Shown piece by piece: positions 52,285-62,165 of a stretch of DNA of 64,000 nt (within the stretch, counting starts at the first letter, position 1; the number at the start of each line of letters is the position of its first letter). A model generated the notes under the pieces. That model saw only the letters and a list, made by a program, of their open reading frames with translations. It made no database searches and had not been told where the DNA came from. Location: positions 1 to 64,000 of the forward strand of contig NZ_CAJVCE010000007.1 in assembly GCF_910594985.1 (NCBI RefSeq), written 5' to 3'. Position numbers and translations under genes: made by a program. The stretch comes from Paenibacillus allorhizosphaerae. Lineage in GTDB: Bacteria; Bacillota; Bacilli; Paenibacillales; NBRC-103111.

Positions 52285-52326
52285 CTACCTAACCTCCTTA
52301 GGCATGTTATTTCAAAATTCAAATCG

Positions 52327-53574
52327 TTACACACCGGAATAAGAATGCAGTCCGGCGATGACAAGGTTAACACCGATCAGCGTAAACATGACCACAATGA
52401 AACCGATAACGGACAGCCAGGCGGAACGTTTGCCCTGCCAGCCCCGGGAGAGCCGCAAATGAAGATAGGCCGCGTAGAAAAGCCAAACGATCAGCGCCCA
52501 CACTTCCTTCGGGTCCCAACCCCAGAACCGTCCCCATGCTTCCGCCGCCCAAATCATCGCAAAAATAAGCGCGCCGAGCGTAAAGATCGGATACCCGATC
52601 GCGATAGCGCGGTAGCCGATTTCATCCACATCGTCCGGGTCCATTCCGTGCAGAAGCGGCTGAAGCGCTTCGCCGAGCGGACGCCTCACGATAAGCCGCA
52701 GTATGACGTACAGCAGCGCGCCGCACACCACCGACCAAATGACGGTGTTCAGCTTCCTGCCGGCGTTCGCCCCTTTCATCCAGGAAGGAGCCTCGAACAA
52801 TGGCTCTTTCATGCCGAGAAACGGCTTCATCTCGACGAGCTGTCCCTGGTATGGCGCAACGATCGGCGGTAACACATAATCCACATTTTGCTTGATCACT
52901 TGTTCCACATTATCTTTTCCCGTTACCGTCACTTCGTTTGCAAAGCGGGCGTGATAACCCGAGCCGTTAAAGCTGAAGATGGCGGCGACGAACGCAATGA
53001 TCATCACGAGGGTGAATAACGTGAACTCAACCCCTCGCTGCTCCCTCCGGTCCGCTTTCTCCGCGCTCTTGAAATTGATGCTTTGCAGCAAATACATCAG
53101 TCCGGCAGCGAAGCCTACGGCGAAGAACGCTTCCCCGAAAGCGGCGGTCGTAACGTGAATTTTCAGCCAGTAGCTCTGCAAAGCCGGAATGAGCGGCTGC
53201 ACTTCATGCGGGAATACCGAAGCGTAGCCGATAATAATGATCGCGATCGGTACGGCAAAGATGCCGAGCACCGGCGTGCGATACAAGAAAAAGACGATAA
53301 TGAATGCGAGTACAATCATCATGGCTAGGAACGTCATAAATTCGTACATGTTGCTGGTTGGAATATGCCCTGCTTCCGCCCAGCGGGTGAAGAAGAAAGC
53401 CAGATGGGAAAGGAACCCGATAATCGTCAGCACGATCCCTATATTCCCCCAGCGTTTCCCGTAAGCTTCCGGGTCCGTAACCATCACGGACTTCTTGCCG
53501 GTGATCGCGATGACAAAGCCGATCAGCGCCAGCGCGTAGACGATAAAAGCAACGAGCAAAAAGTTACTGCTCAC
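52327..53574 (-). CDS. resC: Cytochrome c biogenesis protein CcsB/ResC
   Basis: 415 aa with about eight membrane helices. The tryptophan-rich haem-handling motif is visible in WGRFWGWDPKEVWALIVW. With ResB it moves and attaches haem to apocytochrome c. GTG start overlaps the end of resB (GTGA). Confidence 0.95.
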   Translation of the reverse strand: MSSNFLLVAFIVYALALIGFVIAITGKKSVMVTDPEAYGKRWGNIGIVLTIIGFLSHLAFFFTRWAEAGHIPTSNMYEFMTFLAMMIVLAFIIVFFLYRTPVLGIFAVPIAIIIIGYASVFPHEVQPLIPALQSYWLKIHVTTAAFGEAFFAVGFAAGLMYLLQSINFKSAEKADRREQRGVEFTLFTLVMIIAFVAAIFSFNGSGYHARFANEVTVTGKDNVEQVIKQNVDYVLPPIVAPYQGQLVEMKPFLGMKEPLFEAPSWMKGANAGRKLNTVIWSVVCGALLYVILRLIVRRPLGEALQPLLHGMDPDDVDEIGYRAIAIGYPIFTLGALIFAMIWAAEAWGRFWGWDPKEVWALIVWLFYAAYLHLRLSRGWQGKRSAWLSVIGFIVVMFTLIGVNLVIAGLHSYSGV

Positions 53575-55259
53575 GTTTCAGCCACCCTTCTCTCTAACGA
53601 CTTGGGATCGACGTCGATCCCGCTTTTTTGCAGCAAATCCGCTACTTCCTTGCGTACGCCGAACCAGTTTTTGTTCGTATGAGCACCGAGCGTGATCCGG
53701 TTGTCATCGATTCGCAGCCAAATGCGCCGGTGCTGCCAATAAAATCCCATGATCAAACCGACCATCGAAATGGCGGCTCCGACCCAGATCAGAGGCATCG
53801 CCCGGTCGATCCGAATGTTGAGATAGCTTACGTATTCCGAAATCGCCACATCCGCCATCGATCCGACCGACAGATCGAGTTTGTCGGCGAGGGCGCCGTT
53901 GATTTCGTCTTGACGGAAGTTTGCTTTGTCGACTTGGCGAGGGAAATAAATAAAAGGCTCGCCCTGGGACGAAATCCCCGGTCCTGTAATCGTGAAGACG
54001 AAGCCCGGCATCTTCGGCTCATTGGACTTCGTGAGCGGAACGCCTTTGTCATCGAGTGCGAATTCCGGAAAATAGGCTTTCAGCTTCAGCTCGTAAGGTC
54101 CCGCTTTGTAAACCTCCGCCGGCTTGTCCATGCGGATGTCCAGCGTCCCGTACACTTCGCCGGTCTTTTTGTCCTTCAGCGACGGTTTCACCTCAAGCAG
54201 CATCGGCGACAGGTTGAAATCAAACTGATACGCCATGAGTCCTTTGTATTCCAGCGGCTTGTTCACAACGATATCCTGTCGATGCACTTCCTCCAGCACC
54301 GGCTCCTTGACCGGATCGTTGCAGCTCGCTTTACACTCGTAAAGCACCGCCTTCGTTTCGTAAATCTTCGGGACGTCCTGTCCTTTCGAACGGAATTCTT
54401 CCGACATTTCCTCCGGCGCATAAAAGTCGATCGTAAACTTCTCATTTTTCAAGTAATACGGCGTATCTTGAATTTTCACGAGCTTTCCTTCGGGAAAAGC
54501 GACATGCTGGTCCATATGCCAGCCGGGGATGCTGCGCATCAGAACGGCTCCAAGGAAAATGATCAGGCCGATGTGGTTAATGTAAGGCCCCCAACGGCTG
54601 AAGCGGTATTTTTCCGCGAGCAGCGCCGTACCGTCGGTATGTACGCGGTAATGTCTCTTTTGCAGCAGTCCGGCCGCTTTCGAAGTCCATACTTCCGCCG
54701 CCTCTTCGTTCGAAGCGCTTGCCCCGGCTCCGGCGGGAAGCGGCCCGCTGAACGTTACTTTCTGTCTCGTCAGAAAGCTCAGATGCTTGCGGATTTGCTG
54801 CTTGCTCAGTGCCCGGTACAACGGAAGCACCCGGTCCAGGCTGCAGACGACAAGCGAAGTGCCGATCATAAAAAGAAGTAAAATATACCACCAAGACTCG
54901 AATGTATGGGACAAGCCCAAGAAATAATAAATTTGACCGAGCGTGCCGTACGTTTCCTTGTAGTATACCGACGGATCGATGTTCAGAAACGTACTTTCCT
55001 GCGGATAAATCGTTCCCAGCACCGAGACCAGCAGCGTGATGACAATAAGATATACTGCGATTTTTACGGATGAAAAGAAATTCCACACCAGGTCCAGCGC
55101 ACCCGGATTTTCCCGCTGAGAACGTCTGGCGACGCCGTCGTACTTCATCTCCAGCACATCGTTGCCGCCTTCGTCCTGAAGCGGCTTGCCGCAGGATTCG
55201 CATAGGACGGTACCGATATGATTCTGGTGTCCGCATTCGCATTTTGTATTTTGAATCAT
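53571..55259 (-). CDS. resB: Cytochrome c biogenesis protein ResB (CcsA-type partner)
   Basis: 562 aa from the ATG at 55259 just after AGGAGG. An N-terminal zinc ribbon (CECGHQNHIGTVLCESCG) precedes four membrane helices and a large extracytoplasmic domain. The zinc ribbon is an extra not typical of the B. subtilis protein. Partner of ResC. Confidence 0.93.
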   Translation of the reverse strand: MIQNTKCECGHQNHIGTVLCESCGKPLQDEGGNDVLEMKYDGVARRSQRENPGALDLVWNFFSSVKIAVYLIVITLLVSVLGTIYPQESTFLNIDPSVYYKETYGTLGQIYYFLGLSHTFESWWYILLLFMIGTSLVVCSLDRVLPLYRALSKQQIRKHLSFLTRQKVTFSGPLPAGAGASASNEEAAEVWTSKAAGLLQKRHYRVHTDGTALLAEKYRFSRWGPYINHIGLIIFLGAVLMRSIPGWHMDQHVAFPEGKLVKIQDTPYYLKNEKFTIDFYAPEEMSEEFRSKGQDVPKIYETKAVLYECKASCNDPVKEPVLEEVHRQDIVVNKPLEYKGLMAYQFDFNLSPMLLEVKPSLKDKKTGEVYGTLDIRMDKPAEVYKAGPYELKLKAYFPEFALDDKGVPLTKSNEPKMPGFVFTITGPGISSQGEPFIYFPRQVDKANFRQDEINGALADKLDLSVGSMADVAISEYVSYLNIRIDRAMPLIWVGAAISMVGLIMGFYWQHRRIWLRIDDNRITLGAHTNKNWFGVRKEVADLLQKSGIDVDPKSLERRVAET

Positions 55260-55335
55260 GGCGCCTCCTACGTATACGCGAAAAAAAAGCAGTGGTTTTT
55301 CACTGAACTCGCTGCTCTTTTTCGGCAAAACACGC

Positions 55336-55857
55336 TTATTTTAATAAAGTCGTTATCGTACTCTCAATGGTAGCCTCGCTCATCTCACCGATTTTGATTT
55401 CGGCGATTTTGCCGTCGGTGCCGATGAAAAACGTTGTCGGGTATTGGGTGACGCCGTACCGTTTGCGGTTCTCTTCATTTTTGTCGAACAAAATCGGAAA
55501 CGTCACTTTATATTGATTAATGAAGTTTTCCACCGCCACGCGCGGTTCGTCGAGATTAAGCCCGAGAATTTCCACGTTTTTGCCCGTCCACTTTGCATGC
55601 TGGCGCTCTAGCGCCGGCATTTCGTTGCGGCAAGGTTCGCACCAGGTTCCCCAGTAATTGACCACGACGACTTTCCCTTTGGCATCCGAAAGCTTATGCG
55701 TCTTGCCGTCCAATCCGAGCAAAGTAAAGTCCGGGGCTTTGGAGCCTACGACAGGCTTCTTATCGCTCAAAAACAAATTGCTGACAAGCGTCAATGCGCC
55801 GATGACGACAATGACGGCGAATATGGCAATCTGGATCCACTTTTTATTTTTCCCCAT
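55336..55857 (-). CDS. resA: Thiol-disulfide oxidoreductase ResA
   Basis: 173 aa. A membrane anchor (about 5-26), then a thioredoxin-like domain with WGTWCEPCRNEMP; the CEPC site and nearby Glu are typical of ResA. It keeps cytochrome c haem-binding cysteines reduced. Confidence 0.95.
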   Translation of the reverse strand: MGKNKKWIQIAIFAVIVVIGALTLVSNLFLSDKKPVVGSKAPDFTLLGLDGKTHKLSDAKGKVVVVNYWGTWCEPCRNEMPALERQHAKWTGKNVEILGLNLDEPRVAVENFINQYKVTFPILFDKNEENRKRYGVTQYPTTFFIGTDGKIAEIKIGEMSEATIESTITTLLK

Positions 55858-55925
55858 CATCCCACACCTTCAAACGAGTTACTGCTAAAGCATCAACTTT
55901 ATTATAGCGAAAATTTAAGCTTGCA

Positions 55926-56687
55926 TTATTCGCCTTTTTGAATTTTATGTGACTCTGCATCGCCTGCGGCCAGCGCTTCCTCGCGAAGCTCGCGCACTTC
56001 CTGCGGCGTCAAATGCCGGTGCTTGCCGCGCGGGACGCCCGACAGCTGAAGCGGACCGAATTGGACGCGTTTCAGTTTGATCACCGGATGATGAATGGCG
56101 TCGAACATACGCCGCACTTGCCGGTTGCGTCCTTCGAAAATCGTGATTTTGACGACCGTTTCGTTTTTCTGTGGATCGATGTCGTGGTAATCCACTTCGG
56201 CCGGAGCGGTCATGCCATCCTCCAGTTTGATTCCGCTTTTCAGCTTGTCCAATGCGGTTCCGTGCGGAACGCCTTTGACGGTAGCCAAATAGGTGCGCGG
56301 GACATGGTGCTTCGGATGGGTCAGCAGATGCGCGAATTCACCGTCGTTCGTAAGCAGCAGCAGCCCTTCCGTATCGTAATCCAGTCTTCCGATCGGATAT
56401 ATCCGCTCTTTCAAAATTTTGAAGAAGTCGGTTACCGTTTTCCGGCCTTCCGGATCTTGCGCGCTTGTGATGACGCCCTTCGGCTTGTTGAACAAAACGT
56501 ACACCTTGGATTCGCGCCGGATCGGACGCCCGTCCACTTTAATTAAATCCTGGGCCGGATCAACCTTGACGCCCAGTACCGTTACAACGCGATCGTTGAC
56601 TTCTACCCGTCCGGCTGTAATCAATTCTTCGCATTTGCGGCGGGATGCGATGCCCGCTTCAGCCAATACTTTTTGCAATCGTTCCAT
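55926..56687 (-). CDS. rluB: 23S rRNA pseudouridine synthase RluB-type
   Basis: 253 aa. An S4 RNA-binding domain at the N-terminus (MERLQKVLAEAGIASRRKCE) then the RsuA-type catalytic domain with YPIGRLDYDTEGLLLLTNDG, the catalytic Asp in RLDYD. Modifies a uridine near the peptidyl transferase centre. Confidence 0.94.
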   Translation of the reverse strand: MERLQKVLAEAGIASRRKCEELITAGRVEVNDRVVTVLGVKVDPAQDLIKVDGRPIRRESKVYVLFNKPKGVITSAQDPEGRKTVTDFFKILKERIYPIGRLDYDTEGLLLLTNDGEFAHLLTHPKHHVPRTYLATVKGVPHGTALDKLKSGIKLEDGMTAPAEVDYHDIDPQKNETVVKITIFEGRNRQVRRMFDAIHHPVIKLKRVQFGPLQLSGVPRGKHRHLTPQEVRELREEALAAGDAESHKIQKGE

Positions 56688-56706
56688 GAATGGAATTCAC
56701 CTCATG

Positions 56707-57048
56707 CTAATGATACCTATCCTCGGGTGAAATCACAAGTTGAGACCAGGGAAATTTCGGTCCCGGACAAGAATTCGAATGCGGGAATACGTCCTGCGGC
56801 TGAAAATCGTTTAATTCGGCAAGGCGCAGCACCAATTTGTTCAGGATAAATATCTGTTCTTTTTGTTCGGCACTCCAATGATTTCGCGGCTGGGAGAAGT
56901 CTCCTTCGAGGCAAACATGAATGTAAAGCGGATCGGTTTGTTCGGAAGAAGGGATGATTGCACCGGCTTTGGCGATAAAGAAATCATACCCTTTTCCATT
57001 AATGGAGTAACATGCGGAATGATGAACGACGACTCCGTAGTATGGCAA
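56707..57048 (-). CDS. Short N-acetylmuramoyl-L-alanine amidase-like (amidase_2) protein
   Basis: 113 aa from a TTG at 57048, 8 nt after GAGG; the next start upstream overlaps that site. Amidase_2 marks: VVVHHSAC (metal His), IHVCLEGDF and HSNSCPGPKFPW with the C-terminal metal ligands. It lacks a signal peptide and is shorter than typical amidases, so its location is uncertain. Confidence 0.75.
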   Translation of the reverse strand: MPYYGVVVHHSACYSINGKGYDFFIAKAGAIIPSSEQTDPLYIHVCLEGDFSQPRNHWSAEQKEQIFILNKLVLRLAELNDFQPQDVFPHSNSCPGPKFPWSQLVISPEDRYH

Positions 57049-57123
57049 GCAGCTCACCTCTTTGTCAAGGGTTTACTGCTACAATATATGTGCGGGGCAA
57101 ATGGGGGGTGCAACCGGGGGAAT

Positions 57124-57666
57124 TTATCCAAACACCAGGTAACAAATCACGATGGATGCGACGAAACCGACGGCGTCGGAGATGAGACCGACTTTCAGCG
57201 CATAACCGGCTTTGCGAATGCCGATCGCGCCGAAATACACGGTAATGACATACAGCGTAGTGTCCGTGCTGCCCTGAATGGTCGAAGCGATGCGACCGAT
57301 CATCGAATCGGGACCGAATTGGGAAATCAAATCGGTCGTGAAGGCGAGCGATCCGGCTCCCGTAATCGGACGAAGCAGCGCGAGCGGAATCACTTCGGTC
57401 GGGACGCCGATCCATTCGCAGACCGGCTTCAGCCAGCCGACAAACAGCTCCATCGCTCCCGACGCGCGAAATACGCTGATCGCCACCATCATGCCGACCA
57501 AATGCGGGATGATGCGGATCGCGGTGTCGAAGCCGTCTTTGGCCCCGTCCACGAACGATTCGTAGACGGGGATTTTGCGGTACGCGGCATAAAGCGGAAT
57601 AAATACGATGATGACCGGTATAGCCCATACCGATATGACATTCACGAAGTTGTACATCGGATTCAT
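57124..57666 (-). CDS. spmB: Spore maturation protein SpmB
   Basis: 180 aa membrane protein with nucleoside-recognition (Gate) domain: IPHLVGMMVAISVFRASGAM and LLRPITGAGS. It acts with SpmA in dehydration of the spore core. The ATG at 57666 overlaps the spmA stop (ATGA); an ATG at 57657 is also possible. Confidence 0.92.
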   Translation of the reverse strand: MNPMYNFVNVISVWAIPVIIVFIPLYAAYRKIPVYESFVDGAKDGFDTAIRIIPHLVGMMVAISVFRASGAMELFVGWLKPVCEWIGVPTEVIPLALLRPITGAGSLAFTTDLISQFGPDSMIGRIASTIQGSTDTTLYVITVYFGAIGIRKAGYALKVGLISDAVGFVASIVICYLVFG

Positions 57667-58262
57667 CCTTTCCCCGGACCGATCGGCGTATTGCGCTTGC
57701 GGTACCACCTGTCTACAAATATGGCGGCCAGCGTGGATACGAACGTTGCAAGCAGCGTCGTACCGACGATGTCCGTCGGACTCGCGGAATTATAGCTCAT
57801 GCGAATCGCGATCAGCGTTGTCGGAATCAGCGTAATGCTGGCCGTATTGAGTGCAAGCAGCGTACACATGGCGGGGCTTGCCGCTTCTTTGTTCGAGTTA
57901 AGGCGCTGCAGCTCCTGCATCGCTTTGATGCCCATCGGCGTCGCGGCATTGCCAAGTCCGAAGATGTTGGCGCTCATGTTCGACATAATGTAGCCAAGAG
58001 CCGGGTGATCCTTGGGAACGCCCGGGAATAAAAACCGGACGATCGGCTGCAGCAGCTTCGCCAGCTTCTGCAGCAGTCCCGCGTCTTCGGCGATCCGCAT
58101 GATGCCGAGCCAAAACACCATAATGCTGATTAAGCCGAAGCAGACCGTTACCCCGCTCTTGGCCCCGTCAAAGACAGCCTCCGTCACTAGCTCGACCTTG
58201 CCTTGAAAAGCGGCTACGACAAAACCGGCAACGATAAAAAAGAGCCATATGAAGTTCACCAT
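57663..58262 (-). CDS. spmA: Spore maturation protein SpmA
   Basis: 199 aa. Five membrane helices and the FLFPGVPKDHPALGYIMSNM and LGNAATPMGIKAMQELQRLN segments. Partner of SpmB; the two sit beside dacB-like in the same order as in B. subtilis. Confidence 0.94.
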   Translation of the reverse strand: MVNFIWLFFIVAGFVVAAFQGKVELVTEAVFDGAKSGVTVCFGLISIMVFWLGIMRIAEDAGLLQKLAKLLQPIVRFLFPGVPKDHPALGYIMSNMSANIFGLGNAATPMGIKAMQELQRLNSNKEAASPAMCTLLALNTASITLIPTTLIAIRMSYNSASPTDIVGTTLLATFVSTLAAIFVDRWYRKRNTPIGPGKG

Positions 58263-58280
58263 GCGCGAAGTCCCCTTCCT

Positions 58281-59441
58281 CTAATCGATATGTCCGGTGA
58301 ACATGACCCGCGCGAGCGACTGTAAAATGTAAAGCCACTTGTGAATGCGGGTTCCGCTGTAATCCGTTTCCACAAAGGAAAAGGATGTTTTGTCTTTCAT
58401 TTGCAGCCTTGGGCTGTCCTTCGGATAAAGCGGCACGCTGCCAACGACTTTGCCATCCAGCGACAGCTGCAGCTGTCCCGCTTCGCCGAGCCGGTATCCT
58501 GCCGACGCCGGGTCGTTCAGCACCGTTTTACGGGTAAACCGGCTGTTTTCGGCTTCCAATGCGGCGTACCGGAACGACGCCCCGGCCACCAGCTCCGTTC
58601 CCTCAATCGGTTCGCCTTTCTGCACGACGGAATGCAGCGGATAGTTTCGGAAGCCGTAGTCGAACAGTCTCGCATGGTCCACCCAATCATCCGGATCGTT
58701 CAACGTAACGACCACGAACTGCTGCCCTCCGCGGGTCGCGGAGGAAATCAGGCAGCGCTTGGCCAGTTTCGTATAACCGGTCTTTACGCCGTCAGCCCCT
58801 TCGTACATCGAGAGCAGCTTATTTTTATTGACCCATGTATAATCCCATGATTCATTCGGATTCGGCACTTTTTTGACTTTCGTTTTTACGATTTCCTGAA
58901 AGACCGGATTTTTCAGCGCATAGGCGGTCAGCTTGGCCATATCGTTCGCTGTGGAATAGTGCCCTTCTTCGTCGAGTCCCGAAGGATTTTTAAAGCTGGA
59001 GTTCGTCATCCCGAGCATGCGTGCCTTCTCGTTCATCAAATAGGCGAACCCCTCTACGCTTCCTCCTACGTGCTCGGCAATCGTTGTGGCCGCATCGTTA
59101 CCCGACCGCAGCATCATTCCATACAGCAAGTCCTTTAAGTTCATTTCTTCGCCCAGCTTCAAATAAATGGAAGATCCTTCTTTGCCGAATGCATTTTTGC
59201 TTACTTTGGCCGTATCCGACAATGTGCCGTGATCGATGGCGACAATGGCGGTCATCACTTTGGTCAGGCTTGCGATCCGCATCGGCTTGTCTCCTTTGGC
59301 GCTGTACACAATGCGGCCGGAAGTTACATCGATCAGCGCGGCCGCCTCGGCGCCTGTAGATACCGCGGGGGCGGCATACGCACCGGCAGGCACTATGACC
59401 CCTGTCCAAACGAGAAGCAGGGCAAGCAGTAATTTTTTCAT
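58281..59441 (-). CDS. dacB: D-alanyl-D-alanine carboxypeptidase, sporulation type
   Basis: 386 aa from the ATG at 59441 behind TAGGAGG. Signal peptide (about 1-26), then a penicillin-binding fold with SLTKVM (SxxK), SGND (SxN) and DGVKTGYT (KTG). It trims the peptide stem in the spore cortex. Adjacent to spmA/spmB as dacB is in B. subtilis. Confidence 0.92.
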   Translation of the reverse strand: MKKLLLALLLVWTGVIVPAGAYAAPAVSTGAEAAALIDVTSGRIVYSAKGDKPMRIASLTKVMTAIVAIDHGTLSDTAKVSKNAFGKEGSSIYLKLGEEMNLKDLLYGMMLRSGNDAATTIAEHVGGSVEGFAYLMNEKARMLGMTNSSFKNPSGLDEEGHYSTANDMAKLTAYALKNPVFQEIVKTKVKKVPNPNESWDYTWVNKNKLLSMYEGADGVKTGYTKLAKRCLISSATRGGQQFVVVTLNDPDDWVDHARLFDYGFRNYPLHSVVQKGEPIEGTELVAGASFRYAALEAENSRFTRKTVLNDPASAGYRLGEAGQLQLSLDGKVVGSVPLYPKDSPRLQMKDKTSFSFVETDYSGTRIHKWLYILQSLARVMFTGHID

Positions 59442-59583
59442 GTTCATCCTCCTACAGGCTACAAGGAAAATACAAAACCAAGACAAGCTCAAACCCATCT
59501 TGTACATGTATATGCTTGTCAAGCCGGGTTATGTCCGGTGAACATCACAAAGACCACTGCTCCGCAAAAGCCGATTCCACGCA

Positions 59584-59622
59584 AAAAAAGCGCCATCGCA
59601 GCTACGCTGTCAATGCGCTTAA
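59584..59622 (-). terminator. Terminator of the SRAP gene
   Basis: AAGCGC/GCGCTT outer stem and CAGC/GCTG inner stem, followed by seven U. Confidence 0.7.
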
Positions 59623-59645
59623 AATAAAAGGAGCTTCACGATTCG

Positions 59646-60341
59646 CTACAAGACCAACGGCTCGATGCAGTCCGGCGCATCGTATTGCACGCGGCCGACC
59701 TTCGGGTTCACCTCGTACATCCGCATCTTATCGGCCGGGTACGGCACAAGCAGCGGCAAAAGCTTGCGTTCCTCGCGTATTCCTCGATCCAGCCACAGCC
59801 GTTCTCCCTCACGATCCAATATAACCGGCATGCGTTCATGGATGCCGCGAATCAGCTCGTTGGCTTCCGTGGTCAATATGGTACAAGTATGCAGCTTCTC
59901 GCCGGCCGGCATCAACCACGTATCGTATAACGCCGCCATCCCGAACAGCCCGCCGTCTTGCAATGTAATGCGGAACGGCTGCTTGGTCGCTCCGGAGCGG
60001 CTCCATTCGTAGAAGCCGTCCGCCGGAATAATGCACCGCTTCGACTTGAGCAGCGGACGAAACGACGGCTTCTCGCCGGCCGACTCCGATCTCGCATTGA
60101 TCATCCGCGCAGCAGACTTATCGTCCTTCGCCCAGGAAGGCACAAGCCCCCAGCGCAGCTCACCGAAACGGTTGAGCGTCTGCTGCAGCTCCGAACCTTC
60201 CCGGATGGAACCGATAATTGCAGGAATCCACTGGCCCGGCGCCACATTATACCGGGGCGCATACTTGGCCGATCTCCGATCAAGCAAAAAATGCAATACA
60301 AGCTCATCCCAACTGACGGTTATCGTATACCGTCCGCACAT
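59646..60341 (-). CDS. SOS response-associated peptidase (SRAP/HMCES/YedK)
   Basis: 231 aa beginning MCGRYTIT. After removal of Met, Cys2 is the nucleophile that forms a protective crosslink with abasic sites in single-stranded DNA. NARSE and the HERMPVIL histidine complete the active site. It is 12 nt downstream of the HD-GYP gene and probably co-transcribed. Confidence 0.93.
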   Translation of the reverse strand: MCGRYTITVSWDELVLHFLLDRRSAKYAPRYNVAPGQWIPAIIGSIREGSELQQTLNRFGELRWGLVPSWAKDDKSAARMINARSESAGEKPSFRPLLKSKRCIIPADGFYEWSRSGATKQPFRITLQDGGLFGMAALYDTWLMPAGEKLHTCTILTTEANELIRGIHERMPVILDREGERLWLDRGIREERKLLPLLVPYPADKMRMYEVNPKVGRVQYDAPDCIEPLVL

Positions 60342-60353
60342 GACATCCCCTCC

Positions 60354-61442
60354 TTATATCTCTTGCACCTTCGTTACAAATACGGTGAGATGCTTCGATA
60401 AGTCGACTTCGTACGGTTGGGAAAACCGCTCTCCGCCCGGTCCGGTCAGCACCCGCACAACCGGACGCTGCGGAGCGGTCGGATTGACGCCGACGACGAC
60501 GCCGGTTTCCCCGGTGCTGAGCGATACGGTCAGGCCAAGCGGGTAAATCGCTACATTGTCGCGAAACAGCGCCACTTTTTTTTGCTCATACAACGATCCG
60601 ACCCCTGCAAACAGCACTTCCATCGCCTGATGCGGGAGCATGGCCAGCCGATGAGCGCGGTGCGTTGTCATGGCGTCGTAGCTGTCGGCTACAGCGATCC
60701 ATTTGGCATATTCATGTATATCCTTGCCGCCTATGCCTCTCGGGTATCCGCTGCCGTCTTCCCGTTCATGATGCTGAAACGCGCAGTGTGCCGATAGCAG
60801 AGGCATATTCGGCTCATCCTTCAACAAACGATAGCCGATCTCCGCATGCTTCTTTACTTCCGCGAACTCTTCCGCCGTAAGACGGCCTTGCTTTTTAATA
60901 ATATCCTGGTTAATTTTCGTTTTCCCGATGTCATGCAGCAGCGCGCCGATGCCGAGCGTCATGATATCGTCCTTGGAGTAACCGTTTACCATTCCGAGCA
61001 TCGTCGTATAGATACACACATTCAAGGAATGCTGGTATAAATAGTTATTCAGCACGTTCATATTCATCAGCATGATCAGCGTTCCCTGCTTCTCGCTTAA
61101 ATCATCCACGATCATCTTCATCACATTGCCGAACGCGCGCCCCAGCAGGTGGCTCTTGGAAAACTTCGACCGACTGTTCGCTTCCATAAACTGGCGATAA
61201 TGCGTTCGAATTTCGGAAAGCGCTTTAAGCCGCGTTTCATCGGAAAGCGGATCTTCTATTTTGACGTCATCGGTCACATCGTCTTTAATATAAAGAAAGT
61301 CGACGCCATATTGCTTCAAACGTTGAATCAATCCTTGCGTCAGTTCCACATTTTCATTAAGAAGAACTACGCCTTCTTCGCTATGAATGCTTTTTCCAAG
61401 CCGCATACCGGGCGTACAGGATCTAGTTGGCAGCAGCCTCAC
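60354..61442 (-). CDS. HD-GYP domain protein, probable c-di-GMP phosphodiesterase
   Basis: 362 aa from the GTG at 61442, 10 nt after AGGAG; a GTG at 61451 lies against that site. N-terminal unknown domain (about 1-115), then HD-GYP (about 120-300) with LLHDIGKTKI, HHEREDGSGYPRGIGG and GMVNGYSKDD. The residues for two metals and c-di-GMP are present. Confidence 0.93.
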   Translation of the reverse strand: MRLLPTRSCTPGMRLGKSIHSEEGVVLLNENVELTQGLIQRLKQYGVDFLYIKDDVTDDVKIEDPLSDETRLKALSEIRTHYRQFMEANSRSKFSKSHLLGRAFGNVMKMIVDDLSEKQGTLIMLMNMNVLNNYLYQHSLNVCIYTTMLGMVNGYSKDDIMTLGIGALLHDIGKTKINQDIIKKQGRLTAEEFAEVKKHAEIGYRLLKDEPNMPLLSAHCAFQHHEREDGSGYPRGIGGKDIHEYAKWIAVADSYDAMTTHRAHRLAMLPHQAMEVLFAGVGSLYEQKKVALFRDNVAIYPLGLTVSLSTGETGVVVGVNPTAPQRPVVRVLTGPGGERFSQPYEVDLSKHLTVFVTKVQEI

Positions 61443-61542
61443 GCGAACCACGCTCCTATGACATAAGTCCTATATCTGTTTCTAAAAATTAATATTAAGA
61501 CATCGCCAACGAAAGAGCAATGCAAATGTAACGTTTACGCAT

Positions 61543-61570
61543 AAAAAAGCTGCCCCGGATAGAGCAGCCA
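61543..61570 (-). terminator. Terminator of gerW
   Basis: GCTGC/GCAGC stem with an inner loop and six U on minus. Confidence 0.8.
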
Positions 61571-61591
61571 TTGTTTATAAGCTAAAGATCG

Positions 61592-62089
61592 TTACACGAT
61601 AAAGTTCTGGTTCTCGATATTGTTCGTAACCTGCGTTCCCGATCCCGAAGTCGATCCCATAGTTGAGCCGCTTGTTCCGGATTGCATAGTGCCCTTCATC
61701 ATCGTTTGGATCTTATCGACGACCTGAGGCGCGGAGTCGATCAAGCGCTCAAGAAGATGCGTTTGGTTATCGAGCGGAACAATTTTGACGCCTTGCTTGC
61801 CTACAACAAGAAACGCAATCGGCGTAATCGAGACCCCTCCGCCGCTTCCTCCGCCGAACGGCAAATGAACTTGCGCGTTCATCGCGTCATTGCGTCCGTT
61901 AACGGACGTATCGTCGGTAACAAACTCGCTGCCGCCCGCGGCAAAACCGAAACCTACTTTACTGATCGGCATAATGACGCTGCCGTCCGGCGTTTCGACC
62001 GGATCGCCGACAATCGTATTGACGTCGACCATTTCTTTGATGTTTTCCATGGCCGTCTTCATTAAACCTTGAATCGGATGATCTGTCAT
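61592..62089 (-). CDS. gerW: Sporulation protein YtfJ/GerW
   Basis: 165 aa. MTDHPIQGLMKTAMENIKEM and GGGSGGGVSITPIAFLVVG are family marks. Forespore-expressed, needed for germination with L-alanine in B. subtilis. The Gly/Ser-rich C-terminus is low complexity. About 75 nt downstream of the DUF2953 gene, as in Bacillus. Confidence 0.9.
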   Translation of the reverse strand: MTDHPIQGLMKTAMENIKEMVDVNTIVGDPVETPDGSVIMPISKVGFGFAAGGSEFVTDDTSVNGRNDAMNAQVHLPFGGGSGGGVSITPIAFLVVGKQGVKIVPLDNQTHLLERLIDSAPQVVDKIQTMMKGTMQSGTSGSTMGSTSGSGTQVTNNIENQNFIV

Positions 62090-62165
62090 CGCTTTTGCCC
62101 TCCTGTGCTCATGGTGTTAAAGGCGTTACCCATTCGTTAGGCTTCCCACGCGCCGCACCCGCTAT

